Below the pieces are notes generated by a model. The model saw only the letters and a list, made by a program, of their open reading frames with translations, had not been told where the DNA came from and did no database searches. Shown piece after piece: positions 33,988 to 43,969 of a stretch of 61,343 nt of DNA. The translations under genes and the position numbers were made by a program. Positions within the stretch are counted from its first letter, which is position 1. Each line of letters begins with the position of its first letter. Location: NCBI RefSeq assembly GCF_019218755.1, contig NZ_JAHUWZ010000014.1:1-61343 (forward strand), in the 5' to 3' direction. Source of the DNA: Acidovorax sp. sif1233. GTDB lineage: Bacteria; Pseudomonadota; Gammaproteobacteria; Burkholderiales; Burkholderiaceae_C.

Positions 33988-34686
33988 TCAGAAACCCTCT
34001 TGCCGCATGCGTTCGAGTACGTCGCGCCAGCGTGACAGCCGCGTCGTCGGGTCTGCCGACGATGTGGATGCGCCGGACACCCACAGCCCTTCGTTGTTGA
34101 AGCTGAACACGGGGGACAGGTCCGGCCGGGACGAGGCCGGGCGGATGGCCGTGATCAGGTTGTCCAGCACCACCGGCTCTTCGGCCGGATGGGCGTAGTA
34201 GCCCAGGACCATGTGGGCTTCGCTCTTGCTGCTGCCGGGGCCGCCGATGCGGGCCCTCACGTAGATCATCCGCAGCCTGTCGTTGGGCACGCCCATGTGC
34301 AGCAGCGTGATGTATTTGGCGATGGAGAAGTCTTCGCAGTCGCCCGCGCCGCGCCCCATGAACTCCAGCGGCGTGGCCCAGTAGTCGTTTTGCTGCCAGA
34401 CCACCGCATCGCTTTCAAACAGCATGCGGCGGTTGAAGAAGCTGTTGACGTGGGCGAGCTTGTCCACCTCGCTCAGGTGCTGGCCCTCGTTGAGCATGGC
34501 GCGCCAGGCGCTGATCTGCTCGGCCCCCTTGGGGCCGTGGCGCTGGAGGGCGAGGGCTTGAATCCTGTCCAGGTCAGGGGCGCTGAATACGGCCCCCAGC
34601 AGGGTTGCGACGGCCAATGCCAGCACCACCCGGAAGTGCGCGGTGGCCCGGGGCGCGTGCTGGAAAAGTGGCTGCAGGAAATGCAT
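33988..34686 (-). CDS. lapG: LapG-like periplasmic cysteine protease
   Basis: 232 residues. A signal or anchor segment (about 18-34) is followed by a bacterial transglutaminase-like cysteine protease domain. The triad is C117 in GRGAGDCEDFSIAKY, H158 in SEAHMVLGYY, and D175 in PVVLDNLI; the D116/D119 pair beside the Cys fits the calcium site known in LapG. It should cut the adhesin at the TAAG site (residues 109-112). It is upstream of lapD in one transcript. Confidence 0.93.
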   Translation of the reverse strand: MHFLQPLFQHAPRATAHFRVVLALAVATLLGAVFSAPDLDRIQALALQRHGPKGAEQISAWRAMLNEGQHLSEVDKLAHVNSFFNRRMLFESDAVVWQQNDYWATPLEFMGRGAGDCEDFSIAKYITLLHMGVPNDRLRMIYVRARIGGPGSSKSEAHMVLGYYAHPAEEPVVLDNLITAIRPASSRPDLSPVFSFNNEGLWVSGASTSSADPTTRLSRWRDVLERMRQEGF

Positions 34687-34824
34687 GGAACACGCGGAAC
34701 GCGGCTACCTTGCGCGGAAGTAACTGGATTCAACCAGTGGTTGCAGAGTTGTAAAAAAAAACTGTGCGAGTTTCAATCGAAATGCTACGTTTCAATTCTG
34801 CATCACAAATGATTCGGAGTTGTC

Positions 34825-36306
34825 ATGAAACTTCCTCTTACCCTGATCGCCGCGGCCGTCGTGGTCAGCACTAGTGCATCCGCACAAGCTCTCCCGGAAG
34901 GCCTTGTGGACGCAGCCCGAAAGGCGGTGGTGAGCAACCCGGACGTCCAGGCGCGATGGTTCGGTTTCCGGGCAGCCGATTCAGAGCGAAGCGTTGCGCG
35001 CGCCGGCTTCCTTCCCCAGCTGGACGCGGTGGCCAGCACCGGCCGCGAGAACCGTGTGCGGCCTTCCGGCAGCACGGGCTCGTACCACCATACCGGCGCG
35101 GCGCTCACGCTGAACCAGATGCTGTTCGATGGCTTCTTCACCAGCAGCGAAGTGCGGCGGCTCGGCCACGCCAAGCTCACGCGGTACTACGAACTGGTGG
35201 AGGCCTCCGAGACAGCGGCGCTGGAAGCGGTGCGCGCCTATGCCGATGTGGCGCGGTACCGCGAACTGGTGGAGCAGGCCAAGCAGAACTATGTGGAGCA
35301 CAAGCTGACCACCAACCAGATTGACGAGCGCACTTCCGCGGGCGTGGGGCGCCGCGTCGATCTCGAACAGGCGACGGGCCGCCTCGCGCTGGCGGAGTCG
35401 AATCTGCTGACGGAAATCTCCAACCTGCACGATGTCAGCGCCCGCTACCAGCGGCTGGTGGGCGAGCTGCCGCCGCCCGCGCTGCCGCCCTTGCCCGAAG
35501 GCTTTCGGCTCACCCAGCTGCCGCAAAAGACCGACGAGGTGGTGGCCCTTGCGCTCAACAACAGTCCCACGATCAACGCTGCCATCGAGAACATGCTGGC
35601 CAGCGAGGCAGGCATTGCATCGCAGAAGGCCGGCTTCATGCCCCGGGTCGACTTCAGGGCCCGCCAGTCGTGGGACCGCAACCTCATCGGGGAGCAGGGG
35701 CGCTCGCGCGACAGCACCGTGGAGCTGGTGCTGACCTACAACTTCTTCAGGGGCGGTGCCGACAAGGCGCGGGAGCAGCAGGCGGTGGAGAACAAGTTCC
35801 AGGCCCGGGAGCTGAAGGAAAAGGCCTGCAGGGACGTGCGCCAGACCACGGCGATCGCGTTCAATGATGCGCGGAGGCTGGTGGAGCAGATGACCTATCT
35901 GGACCAGCACCGCCTGTCGACGGAAAAGGCCCGGGAAGCCTACCGCCAGCAATTCGATCTCGGGCAGCGCACCCTGCTGGATTTGCTGGACACGCAGAAC
36001 GAGGCATTCCAGGCGAGCCGGGCCTATGTCAACGCGCGCTACGACCAGGTGGTGGCGCAGGCGCGGACCCTGGGCGCGATGGGGCAGCTGCTGGCCGCGT
36101 TGAATGTGAGCCGGGCCGACATGCCCTCGCCCGCAGACGCGGGCCAGCAGCGCAGTGGCATCGACCCCGCCGATCTGTGTCCCGCCGAAGTCCCTGTATC
36201 GATCGCCGTGGACAAGGCGAGGGCGGTTGCCGATACGCCGGCACGCCCGCGTGCCACGCTGCCCGCGCAGCCCACGGGTGCGCCCCGGCCCGCCGCTGCC
36301 CGCTAG
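34825..36306 (+). CDS. lapE: TolC-family outer membrane channel, LapE type
   Basis: 493 residues. A signal peptide ending SASAQA is followed by two outer-membrane-efflux repeats with long helices (about 25-225 and 245-440). LNQMLFDGFFTSSEVRRLGH and LTYNFFRGGADKAREQQAVE are the paired beta-to-helix joints of the family. The last 55 residues are a Pro/Ala-rich tail. It should be the outer membrane exit of LapBC. CGGAG lies before the ATG. It is divergent from lapG across 138 bases that probably hold both promoters, though I see no clear consensus there. Confidence 0.9.
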   Translation: MKLPLTLIAAAVVVSTSASAQALPEGLVDAARKAVVSNPDVQARWFGFRAADSERSVARAGFLPQLDAVASTGRENRVRPSGSTGSYHHTGAALTLNQMLFDGFFTSSEVRRLGHAKLTRYYELVEASETAALEAVRAYADVARYRELVEQAKQNYVEHKLTTNQIDERTSAGVGRRVDLEQATGRLALAESNLLTEISNLHDVSARYQRLVGELPPPALPPLPEGFRLTQLPQKTDEVVALALNNSPTINAAIENMLASEAGIASQKAGFMPRVDFRARQSWDRNLIGEQGRSRDSTVELVLTYNFFRGGADKAREQQAVENKFQARELKEKACRDVRQTTAIAFNDARRLVEQMTYLDQHRLSTEKAREAYRQQFDLGQRTLLDLLDTQNEAFQASRAYVNARYDQVVAQARTLGAMGQLLAALNVSRADMPSPADAGQQRSGIDPADLCPAEVPVSIAVDKARAVADTPARPRATLPAQPTGAPRPAAAR

Positions 36307-36353
36307 GGGGCGGGGCGAAGGCCCCGGCCGCCTGGCTTCGCGAGGCGTTCGGA

Positions 36354-37343
36354 CTAGGCGGCGGCGACGCCTGCGGCGTGCGCCTGCTGATCCGCGTGGT
36401 AGCTGCTGCGCACCATGGCGCCCACCGCAGCGTGGCTGAAGCCCATCTTGTAGGCCTCCTGCTCGAACATCTTGAAGGTGTCGGGATGCACGTAGCGGCG
36501 CACCGGCAGATGGCTGTTACTGGGCGACAGGTACTGGCCGATGGTCAGCATGTCGATGTCGTGCGCGCGCATGTCGCGCATCACCTGCAGGATCTCTTCG
36601 TCTGTCTCGCCCAGGCCCACCATGATGCCGCTCTTGGTCGGTACCTTGGGGTGCAGCGCCTTGAACTTCTTGAGCAGGTTCAGGCTGAACTGGTAGTCGG
36701 AGCCGGGGCGCGCTTCCTTGTACAGGCGGGGCGCGGTCTCCAGGTTGTGGTTCATCACGTCGGGCGGCGCGGCCTTGAGGATCTCGAGCGCGCGGTCGTC
36801 GCGGCCCCGGAAGTCGGGCACCAGGATCTCGATCTGCGTGGCGGGCGACAGTTCGCGGATGTTCTGGATGCATTCCACGAAGTGGCCGCTGCCGCCGTCG
36901 CGCAGGTCGTCGCGGTCCACGCTGGTGATCACCACGTACTTGAGCTTGAGGGCGGCGATGGTCTTGGCCAGGTTCAGCGGCTCGTCCTTGTCCAGCGGAT
37001 CGGGGCGGCCGTGGCCCACGTCGCAGAACGGGCAGCGTCGCGTGCATTTGTCGCCCATGATCATGAAGGTGGCCGTGCCCTTGCCGAAGCATTCGCCGAT
37101 GTTGGGGCAGGAGGCTTCCTCACAGACCGTGTGCAGCTTGTGCTCGCGCAGGATCTCCTTGATTTCATAGAAGCGCGTTGTCGGGCTGCCGGCTTTCACC
37201 CGGATCCACTCAGGCTTCTTGAGCACCTCGCCCTGCTCCACCTTGATGGGGATGCGCGACAGCTTGGCCGCGGCCTTCTGCTTGGCCAGCGGGTTGTAGG
37301 CTTCTGTGGATTGCGCTTCGCGGACGACTTCAGGGGTGCTCAT
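36354..37343 (-). CDS. lipA: Lipoyl synthase
   Basis: 329 residues. The auxiliary cluster site CEEASCPNIGEC and the radical-SAM site CTRRCPFCDV are both present, as is the C-terminal RSSYHADQQ. LipA inserts two sulfur atoms into protein-bound octanoyl groups. The ATG at 37343 gives the usual length; an upstream ATG adds a 43-residue stretch that overlaps lipB. It follows lipB by 14 bases. Confidence 0.97.
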   Translation of the reverse strand: MSTPEVVREAQSTEAYNPLAKQKAAAKLSRIPIKVEQGEVLKKPEWIRVKAGSPTTRFYEIKEILREHKLHTVCEEASCPNIGECFGKGTATFMIMGDKCTRRCPFCDVGHGRPDPLDKDEPLNLAKTIAALKLKYVVITSVDRDDLRDGGSGHFVECIQNIRELSPATQIEILVPDFRGRDDRALEILKAAPPDVMNHNLETAPRLYKEARPGSDYQFSLNLLKKFKALHPKVPTKSGIMVGLGETDEEILQVMRDMRAHDIDMLTIGQYLSPSNSHLPVRRYVHPDTFKMFEQEAYKMGFSHAAVGAMVRSSYHADQQAHAAGVAAA

Positions 37344-37357
37344 GGCGTGTAGGCGGT

Positions 37358-38056
37358 TCAGGGCGCGAGCCGGATGCTGAGCTGCTGGCCCAGCACCTGT
37401 GCGGCTTCCTCCCAGGTGGTGTGGACCCCGATTGTAGAAAGGTCCACCGTTCGCAATCCTGCGTAACCGCAAGGGTTGATGCGCTCAAAGGGTTCCAGGT
37501 CCATCGCCACGTTGAGCGCCACGCCGTGGTAGGTGCAGTGCCGGCTGACCTTGATGCCCAGGGCCGCGATCTTGCCCAGGCCCGTGAAGTCCGGCGCGGC
37601 GATGGCGCCGTTCTCCGGGCGCTTCTGGGGGCGCTGCGGCAGCAGTGCATGGCTGTGCGGGTCGTCCAGGCGCACGTAGATGCCGGGGGCCCCGGCGACG
37701 CGATGGCCCGTGACGCCAAAGTGCGCCAGCGTGCGGATCGCGGCTTCCTCCACGCGGTACACATACTCCTTGACGAAGTAGCCCGCGCGCTGAAGGTCGA
37801 TCAGGGGATAGGCCACGACCTGGCCGGGGCCATGGAAGGTGACCTGGCCCCCCCGGTTGGTGGCAACGACAGGAACATCTCCGGGGTGCAGGAGGTGGTC
37901 GCTTTTGCCGGCCAGCCCTTGGGTGTACAGCGGCGCGTGCTCGCATATCCATAGCGCATCCACGGTCTCGGCTGCGCGGGTGGCCGTGTAGTCCTGCATG
38001 GCCTGCACCGTGGCGGCATAGTCCACGCGGCCAAGCACGCGAAGGTCGATGGCCAT
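37358..38056 (-). CDS. lipB: Octanoyltransferase
   Basis: 232 residues. TNRGGQVTFHGPGQVVAYPL is the LipB signature, and the catalytic pair is the Lys of ALGIKVSRH and the Cys of INPCGYAGL. LipB moves octanoyl groups from acyl carrier protein to lipoyl domains, the step before LipA. Order on the minus strand is ybeD-family gene, lipB, lipA, as in many proteobacteria. Confidence 0.97.
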   Translation of the reverse strand: MAIDLRVLGRVDYAATVQAMQDYTATRAAETVDALWICEHAPLYTQGLAGKSDHLLHPGDVPVVATNRGGQVTFHGPGQVVAYPLIDLQRAGYFVKEYVYRVEEAAIRTLAHFGVTGHRVAGAPGIYVRLDDPHSHALLPQRPQKRPENGAIAAPDFTGLGKIAALGIKVSRHCTYHGVALNVAMDLEPFERINPCGYAGLRTVDLSTIGVHTTWEEAAQVLGQQLSIRLAP

Positions 38057-38103
38057 GAGTGCTATCTCTATCTATCTCTGTCTGGCTGATGCAGGCGCGG
38101 GCC

Positions 38104-38421
38104 TTACAGCACCACCTTCACCATGGGGTGCGACGACAGCGCGCGGTACAGATTGTCGAGCTGCTCCCGGCTGGTCGCGGTGATGGTGATGGTAACTCCG
38201 AGGTAATTGCCGGCCCGGCTGTCGCGCAGTTCAATGGTGCCAGCGTCGAAGGTCGGGTCGAACTGGCGGGCCAGTTCCGTCACGGCATGCACGAAGCCAT
38301 CCACCTTCGCACCCATGACCTTGATCGGGAACCTGGAGGGGTATTCGATCAGAGAGTCCTTGCGGGGATCGTTAGGCTGTGTGTCGGGGCCGTTTTCAGG
38401 CGGCAGGCTGGAGGATGTCAT
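38104..38421 (-). CDS. ybeD: YbeD/DUF493 family protein
   Basis: 105 residues from the ATG at 38421. The core IEYPSRFPIKVMGAKVDGFV and the C-terminal TSREQLDNLYRALSSHPMVK are typical of the small ACT-like YbeD family, which sits beside lipB in many genomes. An ATG 18 codons upstream is possible, but YbeD proteins are short (87 residues in E. coli). Its biochemical role is not settled. Confidence 0.88.
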   Translation of the reverse strand: MTSSSLPPENGPDTQPNDPRKDSLIEYPSRFPIKVMGAKVDGFVHAVTELARQFDPTFDAGTIELRDSRAGNYLGVTITITATSREQLDNLYRALSSHPMVKVVL

Positions 38422-38618
38422 GGCGGAAAGTGCTTCGGTTTCAGGAGCTGGCAGGGCTTTGCCATTGTGCTTCAACGGCGTGTCCGTTGTGAAAACCCTG
38501 ACCGGGCGGCATGCGCCAGATCGGTGCGCGGGGGCCGCAGGGAAAGGGAAAAAGCCGTTGGCCCGTCACCACAACGGCGCAGGCTTGCGCACCGGTTTTG
38601 GACCGGGGTTGCGGGTCT

Positions 38619-38649
38619 TTGTCGAGCGCCACGGGTTTTTACTTATAAT
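38619..38649 (+). promoter_or_regulatory. Candidate promoter of the atp operon
   Basis: TATAAT at 38644-38649 is a perfect -10 box, 49 bases before atpI. TTGTCG at 38619-38624 is a weak -35 with a 19-base spacer. The gap 38422-38697 holds no other feature I can name. Confidence 0.5.
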
Positions 38650-38697
38650 TAGAGGCTTTGTGAAAGTTGCAGTCTGTAACGCGGGCGTCATTCAACA

Positions 38698-39171
38698 ATG
38701 AAAACAATCGCGCCTGAGACTGAAACTGAGGCTGAAGAATCTGACTTCAAGCCCCTGACGGCCCAAGAGGCCGAACAGTGGCGCAGTCGCAATCCTCCCA
38801 TCTCCGTATGGAAGGTGGTGGCGGGTCAGGCGCTGGTCGGGATGCTGGTGGCCCTGGTGGCCTGGCTTCTGACGGGCAGGGCGTCGGTAGGCTGGTCTGC
38901 GGCTTATGGTGCTCTGGCGGTGGTGGTTCCGGCTGGCTTGTTTGCACGGGGGGTGTTGCGCCACAAGGCGTCTTCCAATCCGCGTGCCGCCATGGTGGGG
39001 TTCTTTGGTTGGGAAATCGCCAAGATCGTGTTGACGGTGGCGCTGCTCGCAGCGGCACCCCGGCTGGTGGCGGGCCTGAACTGGATTGCCCTGCTGGTAG
39101 GCATGGTGATCACAATGAAAACGTACTGGGTGGCACTGTTGGTGCGGCCCGGTGTCCGAAAAACCGATTGA
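38698..39171 (+). CDS. atpI: ATP synthase subunit I (AtpI)
   Basis: 157 residues with an acidic N-terminal segment (TETEAEESDF) and four membrane spans from about residue 36. Its place before atpB and its topology identify AtpI, a helper for c-ring assembly. The segment WKVVAGQALVGMLVALVAWL is span 1. It is the first gene of the nine-gene atp operon. Confidence 0.88.
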   Translation: MKTIAPETETEAEESDFKPLTAQEAEQWRSRNPPISVWKVVAGQALVGMLVALVAWLLTGRASVGWSAAYGALAVVVPAGLFARGVLRHKASSNPRAAMVGFFGWEIAKIVLTVALLAAAPRLVAGLNWIALLVGMVITMKTYWVALLVRPGVRKTD

Positions 39172-39190
39172 TAGAGAGAAGAGTTGTCCG

Positions 39191-40069
39191 ATGGCCGCAG
39201 AAGCGCACGCTCCGACTGCAAGTGAATACATCGTTCACCACCTGCAGCATCTTCAAAACATCAACCAGACCAAGATTGTTGACTTCACGGTCATCAACTA
39301 TGACTCGATCATCGTGGGTTTGGTTCTGGGTGCCCTCACTCTTTTGATCCTGTGGTCAGCTGCCCGTAAGGCAACCTCCGGCGTGCCGGGCCGCTTCCAG
39401 GCGGCTGTGGAGATGCTGGTCGAGATGGTGGACAACCAGGCCAAGGCCAACATCCACAACGCCGAAAGCCGCAAGTTCATCGCCCCCCTGGGCCTCACGG
39501 TGTTCGTCTGGATCTTCCTGATGAACTTCATGGACATGCTGCCCGTGGACCTGCTGCCCGCGATCTGGGCCCAGATCTATGGCGCCGCCGGCCACGACCC
39601 GCACCACGCCTACCTGCGCGTCGTGCCCACGGCCGACCTGTCCACCACCCTGGGCCTGGCGTTCGCCATCCTGGTGCTGCGCTTCTGGTATAGCGTCAAG
39701 ATCAAGGGCGCTGGCGGCTGGGCGCACGAACTCGTGTCGGCCCCGTTCGGCACCAGCAAGAATCCCATCTTCGCCCTGATCCTGGGCGTGGTGAACCTGC
39801 TCATGCAGGTCATTGAATATGTCGCCAACACCGTGTCGCATGGCATGCGGTTGTTCGGCAACATGTACGCTGGCGAACTGGTGTTCATGCTGATCGCCCT
39901 GATGGGTGGCGCGGCTGCACTGTCGCTGTCGGGTGTGCTGCTGCCTGTGGGCCACGTCATCGCTGGCACCATCTGGACGCTGTTCCACATTCTGGTGATC
40001 TCGCTGCAAGCCTTCATCTTCATGATGCTTGCGCTGATCTACCTCGGTCAGGCGCACAACGCGCACTAA
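39191..40069 (+). CDS. atpB: ATP synthase F0 subunit a
   Basis: 292 residues. SHGMRLFGNMYAGELVF holds the arginine essential for proton transfer, and VGHVIAGTIWTLFHILVISLQ is the last conserved pair of spans. Subunit a forms the proton half-channels. The ATG at 39191 is preferred to an ATG inside atpI at 39152. Confidence 0.97.
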   Translation: MAAEAHAPTASEYIVHHLQHLQNINQTKIVDFTVINYDSIIVGLVLGALTLLILWSAARKATSGVPGRFQAAVEMLVEMVDNQAKANIHNAESRKFIAPLGLTVFVWIFLMNFMDMLPVDLLPAIWAQIYGAAGHDPHHAYLRVVPTADLSTTLGLAFAILVLRFWYSVKIKGAGGWAHELVSAPFGTSKNPIFALILGVVNLLMQVIEYVANTVSHGMRLFGNMYAGELVFMLIALMGGAAALSLSGVLLPVGHVIAGTIWTLFHILVISLQAFIFMMLALIYLGQAHNAH

Positions 40070-40127
40070 CGGTTCCCTTTCGTTTCTCTTTCCTTTTCAA
40101 CCTTTCTTTTTTAACTCAGGAGTCATC

Positions 40128-40397
40128 ATGGAAAACATTCTCGGTCTCGTCGCTCTGGCTTGTGGTCTGATCGTTGGTCTGGGCGCTATCGGCGCTTCCA
40201 TCGGTATCGCACTGATGGGTGGCAAGTTCCTCGAATCGTCGGCACGTCAGCCTGAGCTGATCAACGAACTGCAAACCAAGATGTTCATCTTGGCCGGTCT
40301 GATCGACGCTGCTTTCCTGATCGGCGTGGCCATCGCCCTGCTGTTCGCATTCGCCAACCCCTTCGTCTCCACGTTCTTGGTCAACCTGCCCAAGTAA
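40128..40397 (+). CDS. atpE: ATP synthase F0 subunit c
   Basis: 89 residues, two membrane helices joined by the polar loop SSARQPEL. The ion-binding acid is D60 in LAGLIDAAFLIGV; Asp without the Na+-site Glu/Ser pair points to a proton-driven ring. An AGGAG site precedes the ATG. Confidence 0.97.
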   Translation: MENILGLVALACGLIVGLGAIGASIGIALMGGKFLESSARQPELINELQTKMFILAGLIDAAFLIGVAIALLFAFANPFVSTFLVNLPK

Positions 40398-40431
40398 TTC
40401 CCACTCAACGCCACTCTAGAAAGGTGTTGCC

Positions 40432-40902
40432 GTGAGTATCAACGCGACCCTGTTCATTCAGGCCATCGTCTTCCTGATCCTGGTGTGGTTCACGATGAAA
40501 TTCGTGTGGCCCCCGATCGCGAAGGCGTTGGATGAACGAGCCCAGAAAATCGCCGAAGGCCTCGCTGCTGCCGACCGTGCCAAGTCCGAACTGACCGCTG
40601 CGAACCAGCGCGTCGAGAAGGAACTGTCACAGGCACGCAACGAAACGGCCTCGCGTCTTGCGGACGCCGACCGACGTGCCCAGGCCATCATCGAAGAAGC
40701 CAAGGCACGCGCCACGGAAGAAGGCAACAAGATCGTTGCTTCCGCCCGTGCCGAAGCCGAACAGCAAACGGTGCAAGCCCGCGAAGCCCTGCGCGAGCAG
40801 GTGGCTGCGCTGGCCGTCAAGGGTGCTGAGCAGATTCTCCGCAAGGAAGTCAATGCCGGCGTTCACGCCGACCTGCTCAACCGCCTGAAGACCGAGCTGT
40901 AA
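40432..40902 (+). CDS. atpF: ATP synthase F0 subunit b
   Basis: 156 residues. One N-terminal membrane span (ATLFIQAIVFLILVWFTMKF) is followed by a long helix rich in Ala, Glu and Arg that makes the stator dimer. The start is a GTG at 40432 with GAAAGG upstream; no ATG is better placed. Confidence 0.96.
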   Translation: MSINATLFIQAIVFLILVWFTMKFVWPPIAKALDERAQKIAEGLAAADRAKSELTAANQRVEKELSQARNETASRLADADRRAQAIIEEAKARATEEGNKIVASARAEAEQQTVQAREALREQVAALAVKGAEQILRKEVNAGVHADLLNRLKTEL

Positions 40903-40912
40903 GGGGACACAC

Positions 40913-41455
40913 ATGGCTGAACTCGCCACCATTGCCCGCCCCTACGCCGATGCCCTGTTCAAGGCCGCTACCGCGGGTGCGGGCATGGACCTGGCCAGCA
41001 CCGCTGCCTGGGTCGATGAACTGGCGGCCATTGCCGCCAACCCCCAGTTGCGTCAGCTGGCGGACAACCCCAAGGTGACGGCAGACCAGGTGTTTGCCGT
41101 TGTCACGGGGGTTGCGCGTTCGGCGCTGTCCGACACGGCCAAGAATTTCCTGCGCACGGTCATCGACAACGGGCGCCTCAACGCGCTGCCGGAAGTCGCC
41201 GCGCAGTTCCGTGCCCTCGTGAATCGCCGCAGCGGCTCTTCGGATGCCGTGGTGCACAGCGCCTTTCCGATGGACGCAGCAGCATTGGCTGAGGTCAGCG
41301 CTGCGCTGGAAAAGCGCTTTGGCCGCAAGCTCAATCTCGCCGTTCAGCTGGATGAATCCCTGATCGGTGGCATTCGCGTAGTGGTGGGTGACGAGGTGCT
41401 GGACACTTCGGTCAAGGCCCGTCTTGAACAAATGAAAGCGGCCCTCACCGCGTAA
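40913..41455 (+). CDS. atpH: ATP synthase F1 subunit delta
   Basis: 180 residues. The start ELATIARPYADALFKAA and the C-terminal LDESLIGGIRVVVGDEVLDT are the delta/OSCP signatures. Delta joins the stator to F1. It follows atpF by ten bases. Confidence 0.97.
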   Translation: MAELATIARPYADALFKAATAGAGMDLASTAAWVDELAAIAANPQLRQLADNPKVTADQVFAVVTGVARSALSDTAKNFLRTVIDNGRLNALPEVAAQFRALVNRRSGSSDAVVHSAFPMDAAALAEVSAALEKRFGRKLNLAVQLDESLIGGIRVVVGDEVLDTSVKARLEQMKAALTA

Positions 41456-41497
41456 CGCGCGGCGAGGACAGCGAACCAAAGAAAGAAGGAAAGAGTC

Positions 41498-43051
<1,554 letters not shown>

Positions 43052-43069
43052 ACCGGACGAGGATCCATC

Positions 43070-43936
43070 ATGGCAGCAGGCAAGGAAATACGCGGCAAGA
43101 TCAAATCGGTGGAAAACACCAAGAAGATCACCAAAGCCATGGAAATGGTGGCTGCATCCAAAATGCGCAAGGCGCAGGAACGGATGCGGGCTGCCCGCCC
43201 TTACAGCGAGAAGATCCGCAACATTGCAGCCAACCTCGGCCACGCCAATCCGGAATATGTGCATCCGTTCATGAAGGTGAACGATGCCAAGACGGCCGGC
43301 GTGATCGTGGTGACGACCGACAAGGGCCTGTGCGGTGGCATGAACACCAACGTGCTGCGCGTCGTGACGTCCAAGCTGCGTGAGCTGCAGGGCGCTGGCG
43401 TGTCCACCGAGGCGGTTGCCATCGGCAACAAGGGCCTGGGTTTCCTGAACCGTGTCGGTGCCAAGGTGGTTTCGCACGTGACGGGCCTGGGCGACACGCC
43501 CCATCTGGACAAGCTGATCGGCCCGGTCAAGGTGCTGCTCGACGCCTATGCGGAAGGCAAGATCAACGCGGTGTACCTCTCGTACACCAAGTTCATCAAC
43601 ACCATGAAGCAGGAATCGGTGGTGGAGCAGCTGCTCCCCCTGTCGTCCGCGCAGATGCAGGCCGAGAAGACCGAGCATGGCTGGGACTACATCTACGAGC
43701 CCGATGCACAGACCGTGATCGACGATCTGCTGGTCCGCTATGTCGAGTCCCTGATCTACCAGGCGGTTGCGGAAAACATGGCGTCCGAGCAGTCGGCACG
43801 CATGGTGGCCATGAAGGCCGCCACCGACAACGCCGGCAGCGTCATTGGCGAGTTGAAGCTGGTCTACAACAAGACGCGCCAGGCAGCGATCACGAAAGAA
43901 CTTTCGGAAATCGTGGCTGGCGCCGCTGCTGTGTAA
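43070..43936 (+). CDS. atpG: ATP synthase F1 subunit gamma
   Basis: 288 residues. The start KEIRGKIKSVENTKKITKAM and the C-terminal ARMVAMKAATDNAGSVIGEL are the coiled-coil ends of the rotor shaft. GLCGGMNTNVL is the conserved central piece. Confidence 0.98.
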   Translation: MAAGKEIRGKIKSVENTKKITKAMEMVAASKMRKAQERMRAARPYSEKIRNIAANLGHANPEYVHPFMKVNDAKTAGVIVVTTDKGLCGGMNTNVLRVVTSKLRELQGAGVSTEAVAIGNKGLGFLNRVGAKVVSHVTGLGDTPHLDKLIGPVKVLLDAYAEGKINAVYLSYTKFINTMKQESVVEQLLPLSSAQMQAEKTEHGWDYIYEPDAQTVIDDLLVRYVESLIYQAVAENMASEQSARMVAMKAATDNAGSVIGELKLVYNKTRQAAITKELSEIVAGAAAV

Positions 43937-43969
43937 GCAGCTCAACCAACATCTTTATTGGAGCGAAAA

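Noticed and set aside
38060..38100. Possible eighth copy of the dispersed repeat (TGCTATCTC...)
   Set aside because: Only the first six bases fit; the rest is a short TATC run without the two inverted repeats.
43958..43969. TTG start for atpD four codons upstream
   Set aside because: The ATG at 43970 has the ribosome site at the right distance and gives the usual N-terminus.
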